64,000 nucleotides of DNA, from contig OZ247427.1 of NCBI GenBank assembly GCA_965232815.1, forward strand, positions 2,852,001 through 2,916,000, written 5' to 3'. This DNA is from Bin87 sp026710825. GTDB taxonomy: Bacteria; Chloroflexota; Dehalococcoidia; Lucifugimonadales; UBA3495. Below are positions 17,750-25,843 of this stretch, piece by piece; position 1 is the stretch's first letter; each line of letters opens with the position of its first letter. Under the pieces are notes generated by a model, which did not search any database, was not told the DNA's origin, and worked only from the letters and a program-made list of their open reading frames with translations. A program made the position numbers and the translations under genes.

Positions 17750-18570
17750 GATTGGGCGTCGAAATACTCGGCCACGGCCATAACCAGATTGCCCATGTGG
17801 GGGTGATCGGGTTCGACGTGCACATCGATGCCCGACTCGCGCAGTTTCCGGGTGCACACGGGACCGACGGACGCTACCGCGACGGATTCGGCCAGACAGC
17901 GTCGGAGTGATTCCGCGCGGCCGCCGGATTCGGCGATGGCGAGCAAATTGGGAACCTGCGGACGGCTGGTGAATGCCAGAGCGTCGACCTCGCCATGTTC
18001 CATGCGGCCGATGAGTTCCAGCACCGGTTGGGTGTCATCGGGGAGTCCCCAATCGTACAGAGTAAGTTCCTGGTAATTTGCGCCCTGTTCGCGCAGGTAG
18101 GTCGGCAACTCGGAGTCGGGGCCGCCGTACCGTTGGAAGATCACCCGTTTGTTGTCCAAGTTCAAGCCGGCCATGGCGTTGGTGAGGTCGGACGACGTAT
18201 AGGGTTCCGGGGGCATAATGTCGATTGGAATCTTATGGCGGCGCAGGATTCGGCCAGGCTTGGGGCTCCGGGCGACGACAGTGATGCTGCGCAGGGCGTC
18301 CTCGAAATCGGCGAGCCGGCCCATTGCATCCGCGATGCCCATCATGGCTCCGGCGCCGACCCCGGTTAGAAAGATGGCCGCATGTACGCGACCATCGCAA
18401 ACGTCGGTGATAGCCTGCTGAACTTCGGGGCTATCCGTAAGATAGCGTTCCTGGAGCACGGGCGCGCCGTCGGGTACACCGCCATGCCTACGGATAAGGC
18501 TGGCCATTTCGTCGGGCATTCGAGCCTCGACGAAGGCCAGCACTTTTCCGTTCAAGGATGTCGAAGCCAT
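17746..18570 (-). CDS. hemD: Uroporphyrinogen-III synthase
   Basis: A 274-aa HemD protein that closes the tetrapyrrole ring with inversion of ring D. Two Rossmann-like lobes are visible; recognisable segments include VLAFVEARMPDEMASLIRRHGG near the N-terminus, IFLTGVGA, VARSPKPGRILRR, and the late VDALAFTSRPQVPNLLAIA and VASVGPVCTRKLRESGID. HemD is poorly conserved, but this pattern is distinctive. It lies 18 bp downstream of the siroheme-dependent reductase gene on the same strand, so the unit probably supplies precursor for siroheme as well as the enzyme that uses it. Confidence 0.85.
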   Translation of the reverse strand: MASTSLNGKVLAFVEARMPDEMASLIRRHGGVPDGAPVLQERYLTDSPEVQQAITDVCDGRVHAAIFLTGVGAGAMMGIADAMGRLADFEDALRSITVVARSPKPGRILRRHKIPIDIMPPEPYTSSDLTNAMAGLNLDNKRVIFQRYGGPDSELPTYLREQGANYQELTLYDWGLPDDTQPVLELIGRMEHGEVDALAFTSRPQVPNLLAIAESGGRAESLRRCLAESVAVASVGPVCTRKLRESGIDVHVEPDHPHMGNLVMAVAEYFDAQS

Positions 18571-18588
18571 TGCTCCGCCGTGAAGCCG

Positions 18589-20424
18589 TTAGACGGCGCA
18601 CTCACCTTCGCCGCGCTCCAACACGTACTGGTTGGTGCGTTCCCAGTCGAAGTACATCTCCCCGCCGCCTTCGGCTTCGTGGCCCACTTCCTGGGCCCGC
18701 GCCGCCACGGACGTGACCTCTTCCAAGCCCACACGGTCGAGGAAATCGTTGAATCTTTCGGAATCGTCGCTGCGGTGATCCTTGTAGTAGGAGACGATGT
18801 CCTTCAGGACGGTGGGGACGAGCTTCGCGGGCACCTTTACCTTGGGGACGCGGGTGCCAATACGCGAGTCCTCGACTTCGTTGTCGCCGTAGTTGCCGCC
18901 CAAGAACAATTCGTAGGACGGGATCTGCTGGCCCTCGACGCCCTTGACCGCCGCGCCGTGGAACCCGATGTTGGCGATGTGGTGCAGTCCGCAGCCGTTG
19001 GGGCATCCGCTCATTTTTATCTTGATGTCCCCGACGCCGGCGTCGTCGCCGAGGCCGTTCCAATTGGACATCTCGTCGTTGAGGGCTTTGGCCAGGCCCA
19101 TGGAAGAGGTGATGCCAAGCTTGCAGCTATCTGTACCGGGGCAGGAGACGACGTTGCTGATGTGGTTGTACCCGGGCTCTCCCAGTCCCAATGACTTCAG
19201 CGCTTCCCAGACATCATGCAGGTGTCCGGTGGGTACCCACCGCAGCACTATGTTCTGCTCCTGGGTGGTGCGGGCCTTGCCCCCGGTGTATTGGCGGACG
19301 ATGTCGGCCAAGCCACGGAATTGGGCAGGATCGAGGTCGCCCCGCACGATCTTGACATAAACGACGTGGTAGCCGTCCTGACGCTGGGCTTCCACGTTGC
19401 TATCGAGCCACGACTGGTAGGTGGGGTCACTGTCCGCGCCGTTGGTGGAGGCGGGCTGGGCCGGTGGATTTTCGGTCTGGATTTCCTCGGCGACCATGAG
19501 GGAACGAAAATCGATGGGACCGATGTTGGCGAGTTCGGCGTCGACCATGGTGCGGAACTCGTCGAGGCCGATCTTGTCGATGAGAACCTTCAACCGGGCC
19601 ATCATGCGGTTTTTGCGAAGGATGTCGGCGTTGTTGAAGACGGTCCAAATGGCGAGGGCAACCCTCAGGTAGTCTTCTTCGGACACCCATTCGTAGAGTG
19701 GCTTGGCGAGGCGGGGCATGATGGAGGTTCCGCCGCCGCAGTAGACTTTGAACCCCTTGCGCTGCTCACCGTCGATTTCCTGGTATTGGGACACGAAGGT
19801 GAGGTCCTGGATAGCGGCGGCCACCTCGTCCCGCTTATCGTTGCCGGTGAACGCGGACTTGAACTTGCGGGGGAAGTTCTGGGTGATGGGATGCCGCACG
19901 CCGAAGCGGACGTACGCGGTCAGGTACGGGGTCGGGTCGAAAACTTCCTGGGCATTTACGCCAGCGGTGGCCGGGCCCACCACGTTACGGACGGTGTTGC
20001 CGCAGGCCTCGCGAGTGGACAAGCCCACGCTGCCGAGGATGCGCAGCACTTCCGAGGTCTGTTCGAGAGGTATGTGGTGGATCTGGATGTTCTCGCGGGT
20101 GGTGATATGGCCTTTCTGCAACGGGGCATATTTTTCGCATATGTCGCCGAAGCTGTCGAGCATTTCAGCGGAGATGATGCCGCCGGGCAGTTTGACCCGG
20201 ATCATCTGCACGTCCGCCTGCCGCTGACCGTAGACGCCCTGACGGAGCCGGAAGGGTGTAAACACGGTGTTGTCGAGTTCGCCGGTGCGGAATCGGTCGA
20301 CCTCGGCGTCGAAGCGCTGAATTTCATCCTCCATGAAGGGGATGATGCTCTGAGCATCCTGCGCAAGTTCGAGACTGGACGAATGGATGTCTTCCAGGCT
20401 GGGAGATTGTGCTTGGGTGGTCAA
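18589..20424 (-). CDS. Siroheme [4Fe-4S] sulfite/nitrite reductase
   Basis: A 611-aa ferredoxin-type reductase that performs six-electron reduction of sulfite to sulfide or nitrite to ammonia. Two ferredoxin-like/siroheme halves are present. The first has KGHITTRENIQIHHIPL and STREACGNTVRNVVGP; the second carries the cluster and siroheme ligands CPGTDSCKLGITSS and SGCPNGCGLHHIANIG. The TTG at 20424 is chosen: GAGGAGGACACC lies just upstream. Sequence alone does not separate SirA-type sulfite from NirA-type nitrite reductases; the cysteine-rich leader ORF upstream favours sulfite. A hemD gene follows in the same unit. Confidence 0.88.
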   Translation of the reverse strand: MTTQAQSPSLEDIHSSSLELAQDAQSIIPFMEDEIQRFDAEVDRFRTGELDNTVFTPFRLRQGVYGQRQADVQMIRVKLPGGIISAEMLDSFGDICEKYAPLQKGHITTRENIQIHHIPLEQTSEVLRILGSVGLSTREACGNTVRNVVGPATAGVNAQEVFDPTPYLTAYVRFGVRHPITQNFPRKFKSAFTGNDKRDEVAAAIQDLTFVSQYQEIDGEQRKGFKVYCGGGTSIMPRLAKPLYEWVSEEDYLRVALAIWTVFNNADILRKNRMMARLKVLIDKIGLDEFRTMVDAELANIGPIDFRSLMVAEEIQTENPPAQPASTNGADSDPTYQSWLDSNVEAQRQDGYHVVYVKIVRGDLDPAQFRGLADIVRQYTGGKARTTQEQNIVLRWVPTGHLHDVWEALKSLGLGEPGYNHISNVVSCPGTDSCKLGITSSMGLAKALNDEMSNWNGLGDDAGVGDIKIKMSGCPNGCGLHHIANIGFHGAAVKGVEGQQIPSYELFLGGNYGDNEVEDSRIGTRVPKVKVPAKLVPTVLKDIVSYYKDHRSDDSERFNDFLDRVGLEEVTSVAARAQEVGHEAEGGGEMYFDWERTNQYVLERGEGECAV

Positions 20425-20446
20425 GGTGTCCTCCTCGTTGTGACAC

Positions 20447-20483
20447 AAAAAAACCCACCGAGCCAAATGGCTAAACCGGTGGG
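20447..20483 (-). terminator. Terminator/attenuator hairpin in the reductase leader
   Basis: On the minus strand CCCACCG (20483-20477) pairs with CGGTGGG (20460-20454), with an inner AGCC/GGCT stem, followed by seven T. It lies 23 nt before the reductase TTG start and downstream of that gene's own predicted promoter, so it can control read-through into the gene. It might also end transcripts from phoU 165 nt upstream. The first CCC of the 5' arm can alternatively pair with GGGGGC at 20528-20523. Confidence 0.75.
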
Positions 20484-20509
20484 AGCGGGCGGCGCCTGTA
20501 TGGGTTAAA

Positions 20510-20584
20510 TCAGGTTAATCCTGCCCCCGATTTACGTGGACAAGAACAAGTGCAGACGCGGAAGCTTTTGCAGGTACTTTGCAT
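20510..20584 (-). CDS. Cysteine-rich leader peptide, apparently leaderless
   Basis: A 24-codon ORF starting with ATG at 20584 and ending with TGA at 20510, translated MQSTCKSFRVCTCSCPRKSG followed by four more residues. Four Cys codons occur at positions 5, 11, 13 and 15. The ATG lies 8 nt after the -10 box TATAGT, which is where transcription should begin, so no ribosome site is needed. Placed between promoter and terminator of a sulfite/nitrite reductase gene, it fits a cysteine-sensing leader peptide: scarce Cys-tRNA would stall ribosomes at the Cys cluster and free the GGGGGC segment for an antiterminator. The mechanism is inferred. Confidence 0.7.
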   Translation of the reverse strand: MQSTCKSFRVCTCSCPRKSGAGLT

Positions 20585-20592
20585 TTGCGAAA

Positions 20593-20621
20593 ACTATACC
20601 GTTGGGGTCGGGAATTGTCAA
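20593..20621 (-). promoter_or_regulatory. Consensus sigma-70-type promoter of the reductase
   Basis: TTGACA (20621-20616), a 17-nt spacer and TATAGT (20598-20593) on the minus strand. The predicted start coincides with the leader-peptide ATG. Confidence 0.8.
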
Positions 20622-20647
20622 CGATGCGGCGAACCAGATTTTCGCGA

Positions 20648-21322
20648 CTAGCGCAGGGACCGATTTTCGGGGCGTGAGTCGACGGTGTGGCCGGACACCA
20701 GCCACAACACGCGTTCGCCGATGTTGGTGGCGCGGTCAGCAATACGCTCGAGGTTATGGGCGACCCAGAGCAGGTAGGTGGCGCGCTCGATGGTAGTGGG
20801 GTCGGACAGCATGTAGGTCAACAATTCCCGGTAGACCTGATTGTAGAGGTCATCGATCGCGTCGTCATCGGCGCAGACTTTGAGGGCCAAAGTTTCGTCC
20901 TGGTCGGCGTAGGACTGCAGGCTTTCGTCGAGCATTTTCAGGGCGAGATCCGCCATCCGGGGGATGTCAATCAAAGGCTTGAGCAGGGGCCGATCGCCGA
21001 TGCGGATGCAGATTTTTGCGATGCCTTCGGCGTAGTCGCCCATCCGCTCCAACTCCACGGCGATGTGGACGGCTGACAACACCGACCTCAAGTCCCGGGC
21101 CGCCGGCTGTTGGGTGGCGATGATGGTTACGCAGTCGTTTTCCAACGAGTCCTGCAGCCGGTCGATTTCATCGTCGGCATCTATGACCTCGCGAGCCAGT
21201 TGGAGGTCCTGATGCTCCAACGCGCTGAGGGCGCTACGGGTTGCCGACTCCACGTGCTGCCCCATTTCGGCGAGCCGCATTTGCAAATCGGTCAGAGAGC
21301 GGTCGTAGTCGGAACGTAGCAT
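20648..21322 (-). CDS. phoU: Phosphate transport system accessory protein PhoU
   Basis: A 224-aa protein with two PhoU three-helix repeats, each with an E/D-x-x-x-D metal-binding pattern (AREVIDADDEIDRLQDSLEN in the first and KVCADDDAIDDLYNQVYREL in the second). RSVLSAVHIAVELERMGDYAEGIAKI and LWVAHNLERIADRATNIGERV are conserved motifs. PhoU is the negative regulator linking the Pst importer to phosphate-responsive kinase signalling. It is last in the pstCAB-phoU operon, 53 bp after pstB; no phoR/phoB pair is in the window. Confidence 0.92.
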   Translation of the reverse strand: MLRSDYDRSLTDLQMRLAEMGQHVESATRSALSALEHQDLQLAREVIDADDEIDRLQDSLENDCVTIIATQQPAARDLRSVLSAVHIAVELERMGDYAEGIAKICIRIGDRPLLKPLIDIPRMADLALKMLDESLQSYADQDETLALKVCADDDAIDDLYNQVYRELLTYMLSDPTTIERATYLLWVAHNLERIADRATNIGERVLWLVSGHTVDSRPENRSLR

Positions 21323-21375
21323 ATCGTTTCTCCAGGGGCGGACGTGGGATGCCAGTCCGGACAGCCGGATGAAGG

Positions 21376-22161
21376 TTAGCCGAATCTTCCGGTGATGTAC
21401 GCTTCGGTGCGTTCGTCGGTGGGGTTGGTGAACAGGGTACGGGTATCACCGAACTCGATGAGGTGCGCGACCCGATTCTCGTCGGGCATGAGGAAGGCGG
21501 TCTTGTCGGAGACGCGGCCGGCCTGTTGCATGTTGTGGGTAACGATTACGATGCTATAGCGTTTTTTGAGTTCCTGCATCAACTCCTCGATGGCGAGGGT
21601 GGCGATGGGGTCGAGAGCCGAGCAGGGTTCGTCCATGAGGATCACGCTGGGCTCGACGGCAAGAGCGCGGGCGATGCACAGGCGTTGCTGCTGGCCACCG
21701 GACAGGGAGAGAGCGGATTCCTTCAAACGGTCTTTGACCTCATCCCACAGCGCGGCATCCTGGAGAGATTGCTCCACGATATCATCGAGTTTGCCCGAGT
21801 AGCCGTTGATTTTTGGCCCGAACGCGACGTTTTCGTAGATTGATTTGGGGAACGGGTTCGGCCGTTGAAACACCATGCCGATTTTGTAGCGGATCTGCGT
21901 AGGATCCGAATCGGGCGCGTAGAGATTGAAATCACCGAACCACATCTCACCTTCCATGCGGAAAATTTCGATAAGGTCGTTCATGCGGTTGATGCAGCGC
22001 AGCAACGTACTCTTGCCAGCGCCGCTGGGTCCGATGATCGCAGTAATTTCGTTTTCCGGCATGTCCATCGTGACGTCCTCGATGACCTTGTTGGAGCCGT
22101 AATAGACCCCGACGTCGATGGCGCGGACTGCCGGGCTTGTTGCAACTGTAGTTGCAGCCAT
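21376..22161 (-). CDS. pstB: Phosphate ABC transporter ATP-binding protein
   Basis: A 261-aa ABC ATPase. Walker A is GPSGAGKSTLLRCINRMNDL, the Q-loop lies in MVFQRPNPFPKSIYENVAFG, the signature is LSGGQQQRLCIARAL, Walker B VILMDEPCSALDP, and the H-loop IVTHNMQQAGRVSD. The N-P-F-P-x-S-I and M-N-D-L features are typical of PstB. It follows pstA by 6 bp. Confidence 0.95.
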   Translation of the reverse strand: MAATTVATSPAVRAIDVGVYYGSNKVIEDVTMDMPENEITAIIGPSGAGKSTLLRCINRMNDLIEIFRMEGEMWFGDFNLYAPDSDPTQIRYKIGMVFQRPNPFPKSIYENVAFGPKINGYSGKLDDIVEQSLQDAALWDEVKDRLKESALSLSGGQQQRLCIARALAVEPSVILMDEPCSALDPIATLAIEELMQELKKRYSIVIVTHNMQQAGRVSDKTAFLMPDENRVAHLIEFGDTRTLFTNPTDERTEAYITGRFG

Positions 22162-22167
22162 CTCGGA

Positions 22168-23070
22168 TTACCCCCGTTGGTTCTTTTGCAGGCGGTTGCG
22201 CAGGAAGATGGCAAAGGCATTCATGCCGAGGAGCATGATGAGCAGCACGATGATGCCGGCGGCGGCCAGTTGGTGGAATTCTTCCTGAGGTTTGGAGATC
22301 CAGACGTATATCTGGATGGGCAGGACGGTGAAACGGTCGAGCGGATGGAAGGGCGCGAATGACACGAAGGACAGGGCGCCCATGATGACCAGAGGAGCGG
22401 CTTCGCCCATGGCGCGGCTGACGGCCAGAATGATTCCGGTGAGGATGCCGGGCATGGCCTGGGGGAGCACAAGCCGCCAGATAATCTGCCACCTGGTGGC
22501 TCCGAGCGCGTACCCGCCTTCCCGGATAGACGACGGAACGGCGCGGATCGCTTCCTGGGATGACACGATGACGACGGGCATGATGAGGAGGGCCAGAGTG
22601 AGGCCGGCAGCGAGGGTACTTTTGCCGAGAGCGAACAGGGCTACGAATATGCTCAGTCCGAGGATACCGTAGACGATTGACGGGACGGCAGCGAGGTTCT
22701 GGATGTTGGTCTGGATCAACTCTGCGATCCGGCTCCCACCAGCGTATTCCTCCAGATAGACCGAGGCAGAAACTCCGACGGTGAATGAAACGAAGACGCA
22801 GATTGCCATAACCCACACGGTACCGACGATGGCGGGGAATAGCCCGGATTTGATGGCTTTGCTCGACGGGCCTTCGGTGAGAAGCGTCCCGATGGAGGCG
22901 CCGTCCAGATTCAGCCATGCCAAGGCTTCGGAGATGACGCTGTAGAGGAGCGCCACCAACATGATCAAGGCGAGGACGACCGCTGCCACACACACGGTGT
23001 AGAAGAGCCCGGCATTGCGCTTGCGCGTGGCGAGCCGACGTTGGTAGTCGTTGGGTGATACGACGGCCAT
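22168..23070 (-). CDS. pstA: Phosphate ABC transporter permease PstA
   Basis: A 300-aa inner-membrane permease with six predicted helices. The EAA-type loop SSQEAIRAVPSSIREGGYALGATRWQIIWRLVLPQAMPGILTG is present as overlapping conserved pieces, and SVYLEEYAGGSRIAELIQTNIQNLAAVPSIVYG is typical of PstA. Its ATG overlaps the pstC stop by one base, so the two permeases are translationally coupled. Confidence 0.94.
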   Translation of the reverse strand: MAVVSPNDYQRRLATRKRNAGLFYTVCVAAVVLALIMLVALLYSVISEALAWLNLDGASIGTLLTEGPSSKAIKSGLFPAIVGTVWVMAICVFVSFTVGVSASVYLEEYAGGSRIAELIQTNIQNLAAVPSIVYGILGLSIFVALFALGKSTLAAGLTLALLIMPVVIVSSQEAIRAVPSSIREGGYALGATRWQIIWRLVLPQAMPGILTGIILAVSRAMGEAAPLVIMGALSFVSFAPFHPLDRFTVLPIQIYVWISKPQEEFHQLAAAGIIVLLIMLLGMNAFAIFLRNRLQKNQRG

Positions 23071-24407
23071 TATTCGTACACCTCGCGGAACCTTGAGACC
23101 AAGAACTGGCTCAGCATATTCATCAGCAACGTGATGACGAAGAGGGTAATGCCGACCGCGAACAGCGCCTGGAACTGGGCGGTCCCGGGGATCGCATTGT
23201 CGCTGAAGTTGGTGGAAGCCATGAAACCGGTCATGGTGTTGACCGGCTCAAGAGGATTGAAGGTGAGTTTTTCGTTCTGACCGGCCGCGATGAAGACGAT
23301 CATCGTCTCTCCAACAGCCCGTGACATGCCCAGGATAAAAGCCGCGACGATGCCGGACAGAGCAGCAGGGACCACCACCTTGATGGCAACTTCGAGCTTG
23401 GTGGCGCCCAGGGCGTATGCCCCTTCCCGGAGGGAGATTGGGACGGCGCGCATGGCGTCCTCGCTGAGGCTGGAGACCATGGGGACAATCATCACACCCA
23501 TAACGATGGCAGCGGAAAGAGCGTTGAATATGCCAACGTCGTCGCTGATGGTGCGGAGCAGGGGAGTGATGAAGAAGAGGGCGAAGAAACCGTATACGAC
23601 GGTGGGAATGCCGGCGAGCACTTCCAGGATGGGCTTGGTAATGGCGCGCAGCCTGGGGTGGGCGTATTCGCTGAGGAATATCGCGCTCAGCAGGCCGAGC
23701 GGGACCGCGACCAGCATGGCCAGCACGGCGATCATCATGGTGCCGACCAAGAGGGGCCAGATGCCGTACGAGCGGGGGACCAGCAGGGTGCGCCACTTGG
23801 TGTCAGTGAGGTAGCGATACCATACGACCTCTTCCGGGACCTGGAAGGACTCGGTTTCGAGGGCGACGCCCTTACCCGCACCGGAGACTGCGGCGACAGA
23901 CACCCGGTAGGAACGGCCCAAGCCGGCGTTGGAAATGACGCAGGAGGTCCGTTCGTCCGGGAGGTTGGAGCAATCGGTGAGATCCAAGCCGAGGCTGGGG
24001 AGGATAGAAACATCATAGGCCGTGGGAGGCTGGCCGTAGGCAGGTTCTTCCCAGACGACGTGTATCAGAGCATCGGAGGTGGACCGCACGGAGAGGACGG
24101 GAATCATCCCGGGAGCGAGGGAATCGGGGGCGACGCTGGCGTCCGATGGGCTGGGCGCTTCGCTGGTCGCAGTAAGTTCGCTGCGTTTCTCCTGGTAGAA
24201 GTCGGCGGTGAAGAACCGGACGCCCTCGAACAGGAGGACAGACACGATGCCGACGGTGGTGAGAACCGAAACGGTCGCTAAAAGAAAAAGTACCCACTTG
24301 ACTAAACGTTCAAGTAGGTACTTGTTGCCACTGCCGGTTAGCGGCTTTCCTGCAGCCGGGGTTTTGATCACCCCCGGCTTATCGCCGATTATCTTATCGA
24401 AAAGCAA
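23070..24407 (-). CDS. pstC: Phosphate ABC transporter permease PstC with inserted FN3-like domain
   Basis: A 445-aa permease, over 100 residues longer than usual PstC. The helices, the FLSEYAHPRLRAITKPILEVLAGIPTVVYGFFAL region and the EAA loop SSLSEDAMRAVPISLREGAYALGATKLEV are normal. The extra length lies between TM1 (residues about 35-60) and TM2: residues about 102-190 read as a fibronectin-type-III-like unit (IPVLSVRSTSDALIHVVWEEP, an A-Y-D-V strand, then RSYRVSVAAVSGAGKG). That loop should be extracytoplasmic. The start is TTG with AAGGTGA upstream. The first gene of the operon would normally be pstS, which is missing here. Confidence 0.92.
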   Translation of the reverse strand: MLFDKIIGDKPGVIKTPAAGKPLTGSGNKYLLERLVKWVLFLLATVSVLTTVGIVSVLLFEGVRFFTADFYQEKRSELTATSEAPSPSDASVAPDSLAPGMIPVLSVRSTSDALIHVVWEEPAYGQPPTAYDVSILPSLGLDLTDCSNLPDERTSCVISNAGLGRSYRVSVAAVSGAGKGVALETESFQVPEEVVWYRYLTDTKWRTLLVPRSYGIWPLLVGTMMIAVLAMLVAVPLGLLSAIFLSEYAHPRLRAITKPILEVLAGIPTVVYGFFALFFITPLLRTISDDVGIFNALSAAIVMGVMIVPMVSSLSEDAMRAVPISLREGAYALGATKLEVAIKVVVPAALSGIVAAFILGMSRAVGETMIVFIAAGQNEKLTFNPLEPVNTMTGFMASTNFSDNAIPGTAQFQALFAVGITLFVITLLMNMLSQFLVSRFREVYE

Positions 24408-24483
24408 ACCTAATCACCTTCAGGCACAGGTCGACCCCTGAGGTTCGCGGCTGGAGGGTCGGCCGCAGCGAATGCCGTTTGAC

Positions 24484-24518
24484 ATGATTATAATAAGGCA
24501 GTCAGGAGAATCCGGCAA
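24484..24518 (-). promoter_or_regulatory. Possible promoter of the pst operon
   Basis: On the minus strand TTGCCG, a 17-nt spacer and TATTAT (overlapping TATAAT) lie roughly 90 nt before pstC, in the divergent gap shared with the LLM oxidoreductase gene. No clear Pho box was recognised. Confidence 0.4.
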
Positions 24519-24594
24519 CCGGGAAATCCGGGATAATTTTCATAGCAAGACCGGATAATCGCCACAGCGTTTCCGGAACGATTGAGGGGTAGAT

Positions 24595-25635
24595 TTGAGC
24601 GAGCAACTGCAACTGAGCGTGGTGGACCAGTCGCCGATGAGGGAGGGCAGCAACGCCGGCACGGCGCTGCGAGAGACCATCGAACTGGCAAAGGCGACGG
24701 AACGGTTGGGATACCAGAGATACTGGGTGGCAGAGCACCACAACCTACCCAATTTTGCAGGGACAGCCCCGGAAGTGATGGTGGGACAGATTGCGGCGCA
24801 GACGAAGCGAATCCGGGTAGGTTCGGGTGGCGTGATGCTCCCGCACTACAGCGCGCTGAAGGTGGCGGAGACGTTCCGGATCCTGGACTCGCTGTACCCG
24901 GACCGGATCGATCTTGGAATCGGGCGCGCTCCGGGGAGCGACCAGATCACGGCGGCGGCGCTGGCGTACCCGAGCATGCCCAAAGACGTGAGGCATTTTC
25001 CGCAGCAGGTGCGGGACGTGATCAACTACCTAGAGGATACGCAACCGGACGACCATCCATTTCACGAGGTGGCGGCGTCGCCGGACGATGAATCTCAGAC
25101 TGCGCCGCAGGTGTGGCTGCTGGGGTCGCGGTATGAATCGGCGTTCATGGCGGCCAAGATGGGGCTGCCGTTTGCGTACGCGCACTTTTTTGGAATGGGC
25201 GCGACGGACGGACCACAGATTGTGGAATCCTATCGCCAGAACTTCGAGGCGTCCGAGTACCTGGCTGAGCCGTTGGTGAACGTGGGCGTGCAGGTGTTGT
25301 GCGCGGACACGGAGGAGGAGGCGCAGCGGATCGCGTCGAGCCGGAATTTAGGGCGACTGCGATCGGTTACCGGCAGGGCGAAAGGCATCCCATCGCCGGA
25401 ACTGGCGGCGAATTACAAGTACCTGGCCAATGAGTGGCAGTTTATCCAACAGTACCTGCGCAACTGCGTGGACGGGGACCCGGAGCAAGTGAAGGCCGGG
25501 CTGGAACAGGTTGCGGAGGACTACCAGACCAAAGACCTGAGCGTGGTGACCATCTGTTACCACTTTGAGGACCGGGTGCGGTCGTACGAGTTGGTGGCGG
25601 AGGTTTGCGGGTTGGAGCCGTTGGGGGAAGATTAA
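24595..25635 (+). CDS. LLM-class (luciferase-like) flavin/F420-dependent oxidoreductase
   Basis: A 346-aa TIM-barrel monooxygenase-like protein of luciferase family group 1. LSVVDQSPMREGSNAGTALRETIELAKATERLGYQRYWVAEHHN is the opening, in pieces, followed by IAAQTKRIRVGSGGVMLPHYS and YPDRIDLGIGRAPGSD. The cofactor may be FMNH2 or F420H2. The start is TTG with GAGGGG 6 nt upstream. A GC-rich palindrome with a T-run follows the stop. Substrate unknown; such enzymes are numerous in SAR202-type genomes. Confidence 0.87.
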   Translation: MSEQLQLSVVDQSPMREGSNAGTALRETIELAKATERLGYQRYWVAEHHNLPNFAGTAPEVMVGQIAAQTKRIRVGSGGVMLPHYSALKVAETFRILDSLYPDRIDLGIGRAPGSDQITAAALAYPSMPKDVRHFPQQVRDVINYLEDTQPDDHPFHEVAASPDDESQTAPQVWLLGSRYESAFMAAKMGLPFAYAHFFGMGATDGPQIVESYRQNFEASEYLAEPLVNVGVQVLCADTEEEAQRIASSRNLGRLRSVTGRAKGIPSPELAANYKYLANEWQFIQQYLRNCVDGDPEQVKAGLEQVAEDYQTKDLSVVTICYHFEDRVRSYELVAEVCGLEPLGED

Positions 25636-25663
25636 TCGGAGTTCGGTGATGCAAGGAAAGCGG

Positions 25664-25696
25664 GGGGCGGGTTTCAAACCCGCCCCTACTTTTTGA
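25664..25696 (+). terminator. Terminator-like palindrome, GGGGCGGGTTT family
   Basis: GGGGCGGGTTT (25664-25674) and AAACCCGCCCC (25676-25686) are exact inverted arms followed by TACTTTTTG, just after the LLM gene. A close relative lies at 41514-41536. Confidence 0.7.
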
Positions 25697-25730
25697 TCCT
25701 GGACCGGATCAGGAGCCGTTCCGGGGTTCG

Positions 25731-25752
25731 GGGGCGAATGATTATTCGCCCC
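25731..25752. repeat. Palindrome, GGGGCGAATGAT family
   Basis: GGGGCGAAT and ATTCGCCCC are exact inverted arms around GATT; followed by TAC as in sibling copies. Confidence 0.85.
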
Positions 25753-25798
25753 TACAACCACGCGGGGCTCGATACGGTCGGTGGTCGGTTCGGCATGT

Positions 25799-25820
25799 GG
25801 GGCGAATGATTATTCGCCCC
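25799..25820. repeat. Palindrome, GGGGCGAATGAT family
   Basis: Identical core to the copy 68 bp upstream (GGGGCGAAT-GATT-ATTCGCCCC), placed just after the stop of the HAD gene on the other strand, where it may serve as a terminator. Confidence 0.85.
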
Positions 25821-25843
25821 TTCATGTGCCCATTGCTGGTGGG

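Noticed and set aside
19216..20508. Long plus-strand open frame opposite the reductase gene (430 codons)
   Set aside because: It is the antisense of a strongly conserved gene, has no family similarity and arises from high GC content.
20447..20520. Leader resemblance to a SAM-II riboswitch (CTGATTTAACC segment)
   Set aside because: Only a short stretch matches; the pseudoknot partner is not convincing, and the same bases are the end of the Cys leader ORF, which explains the region better.
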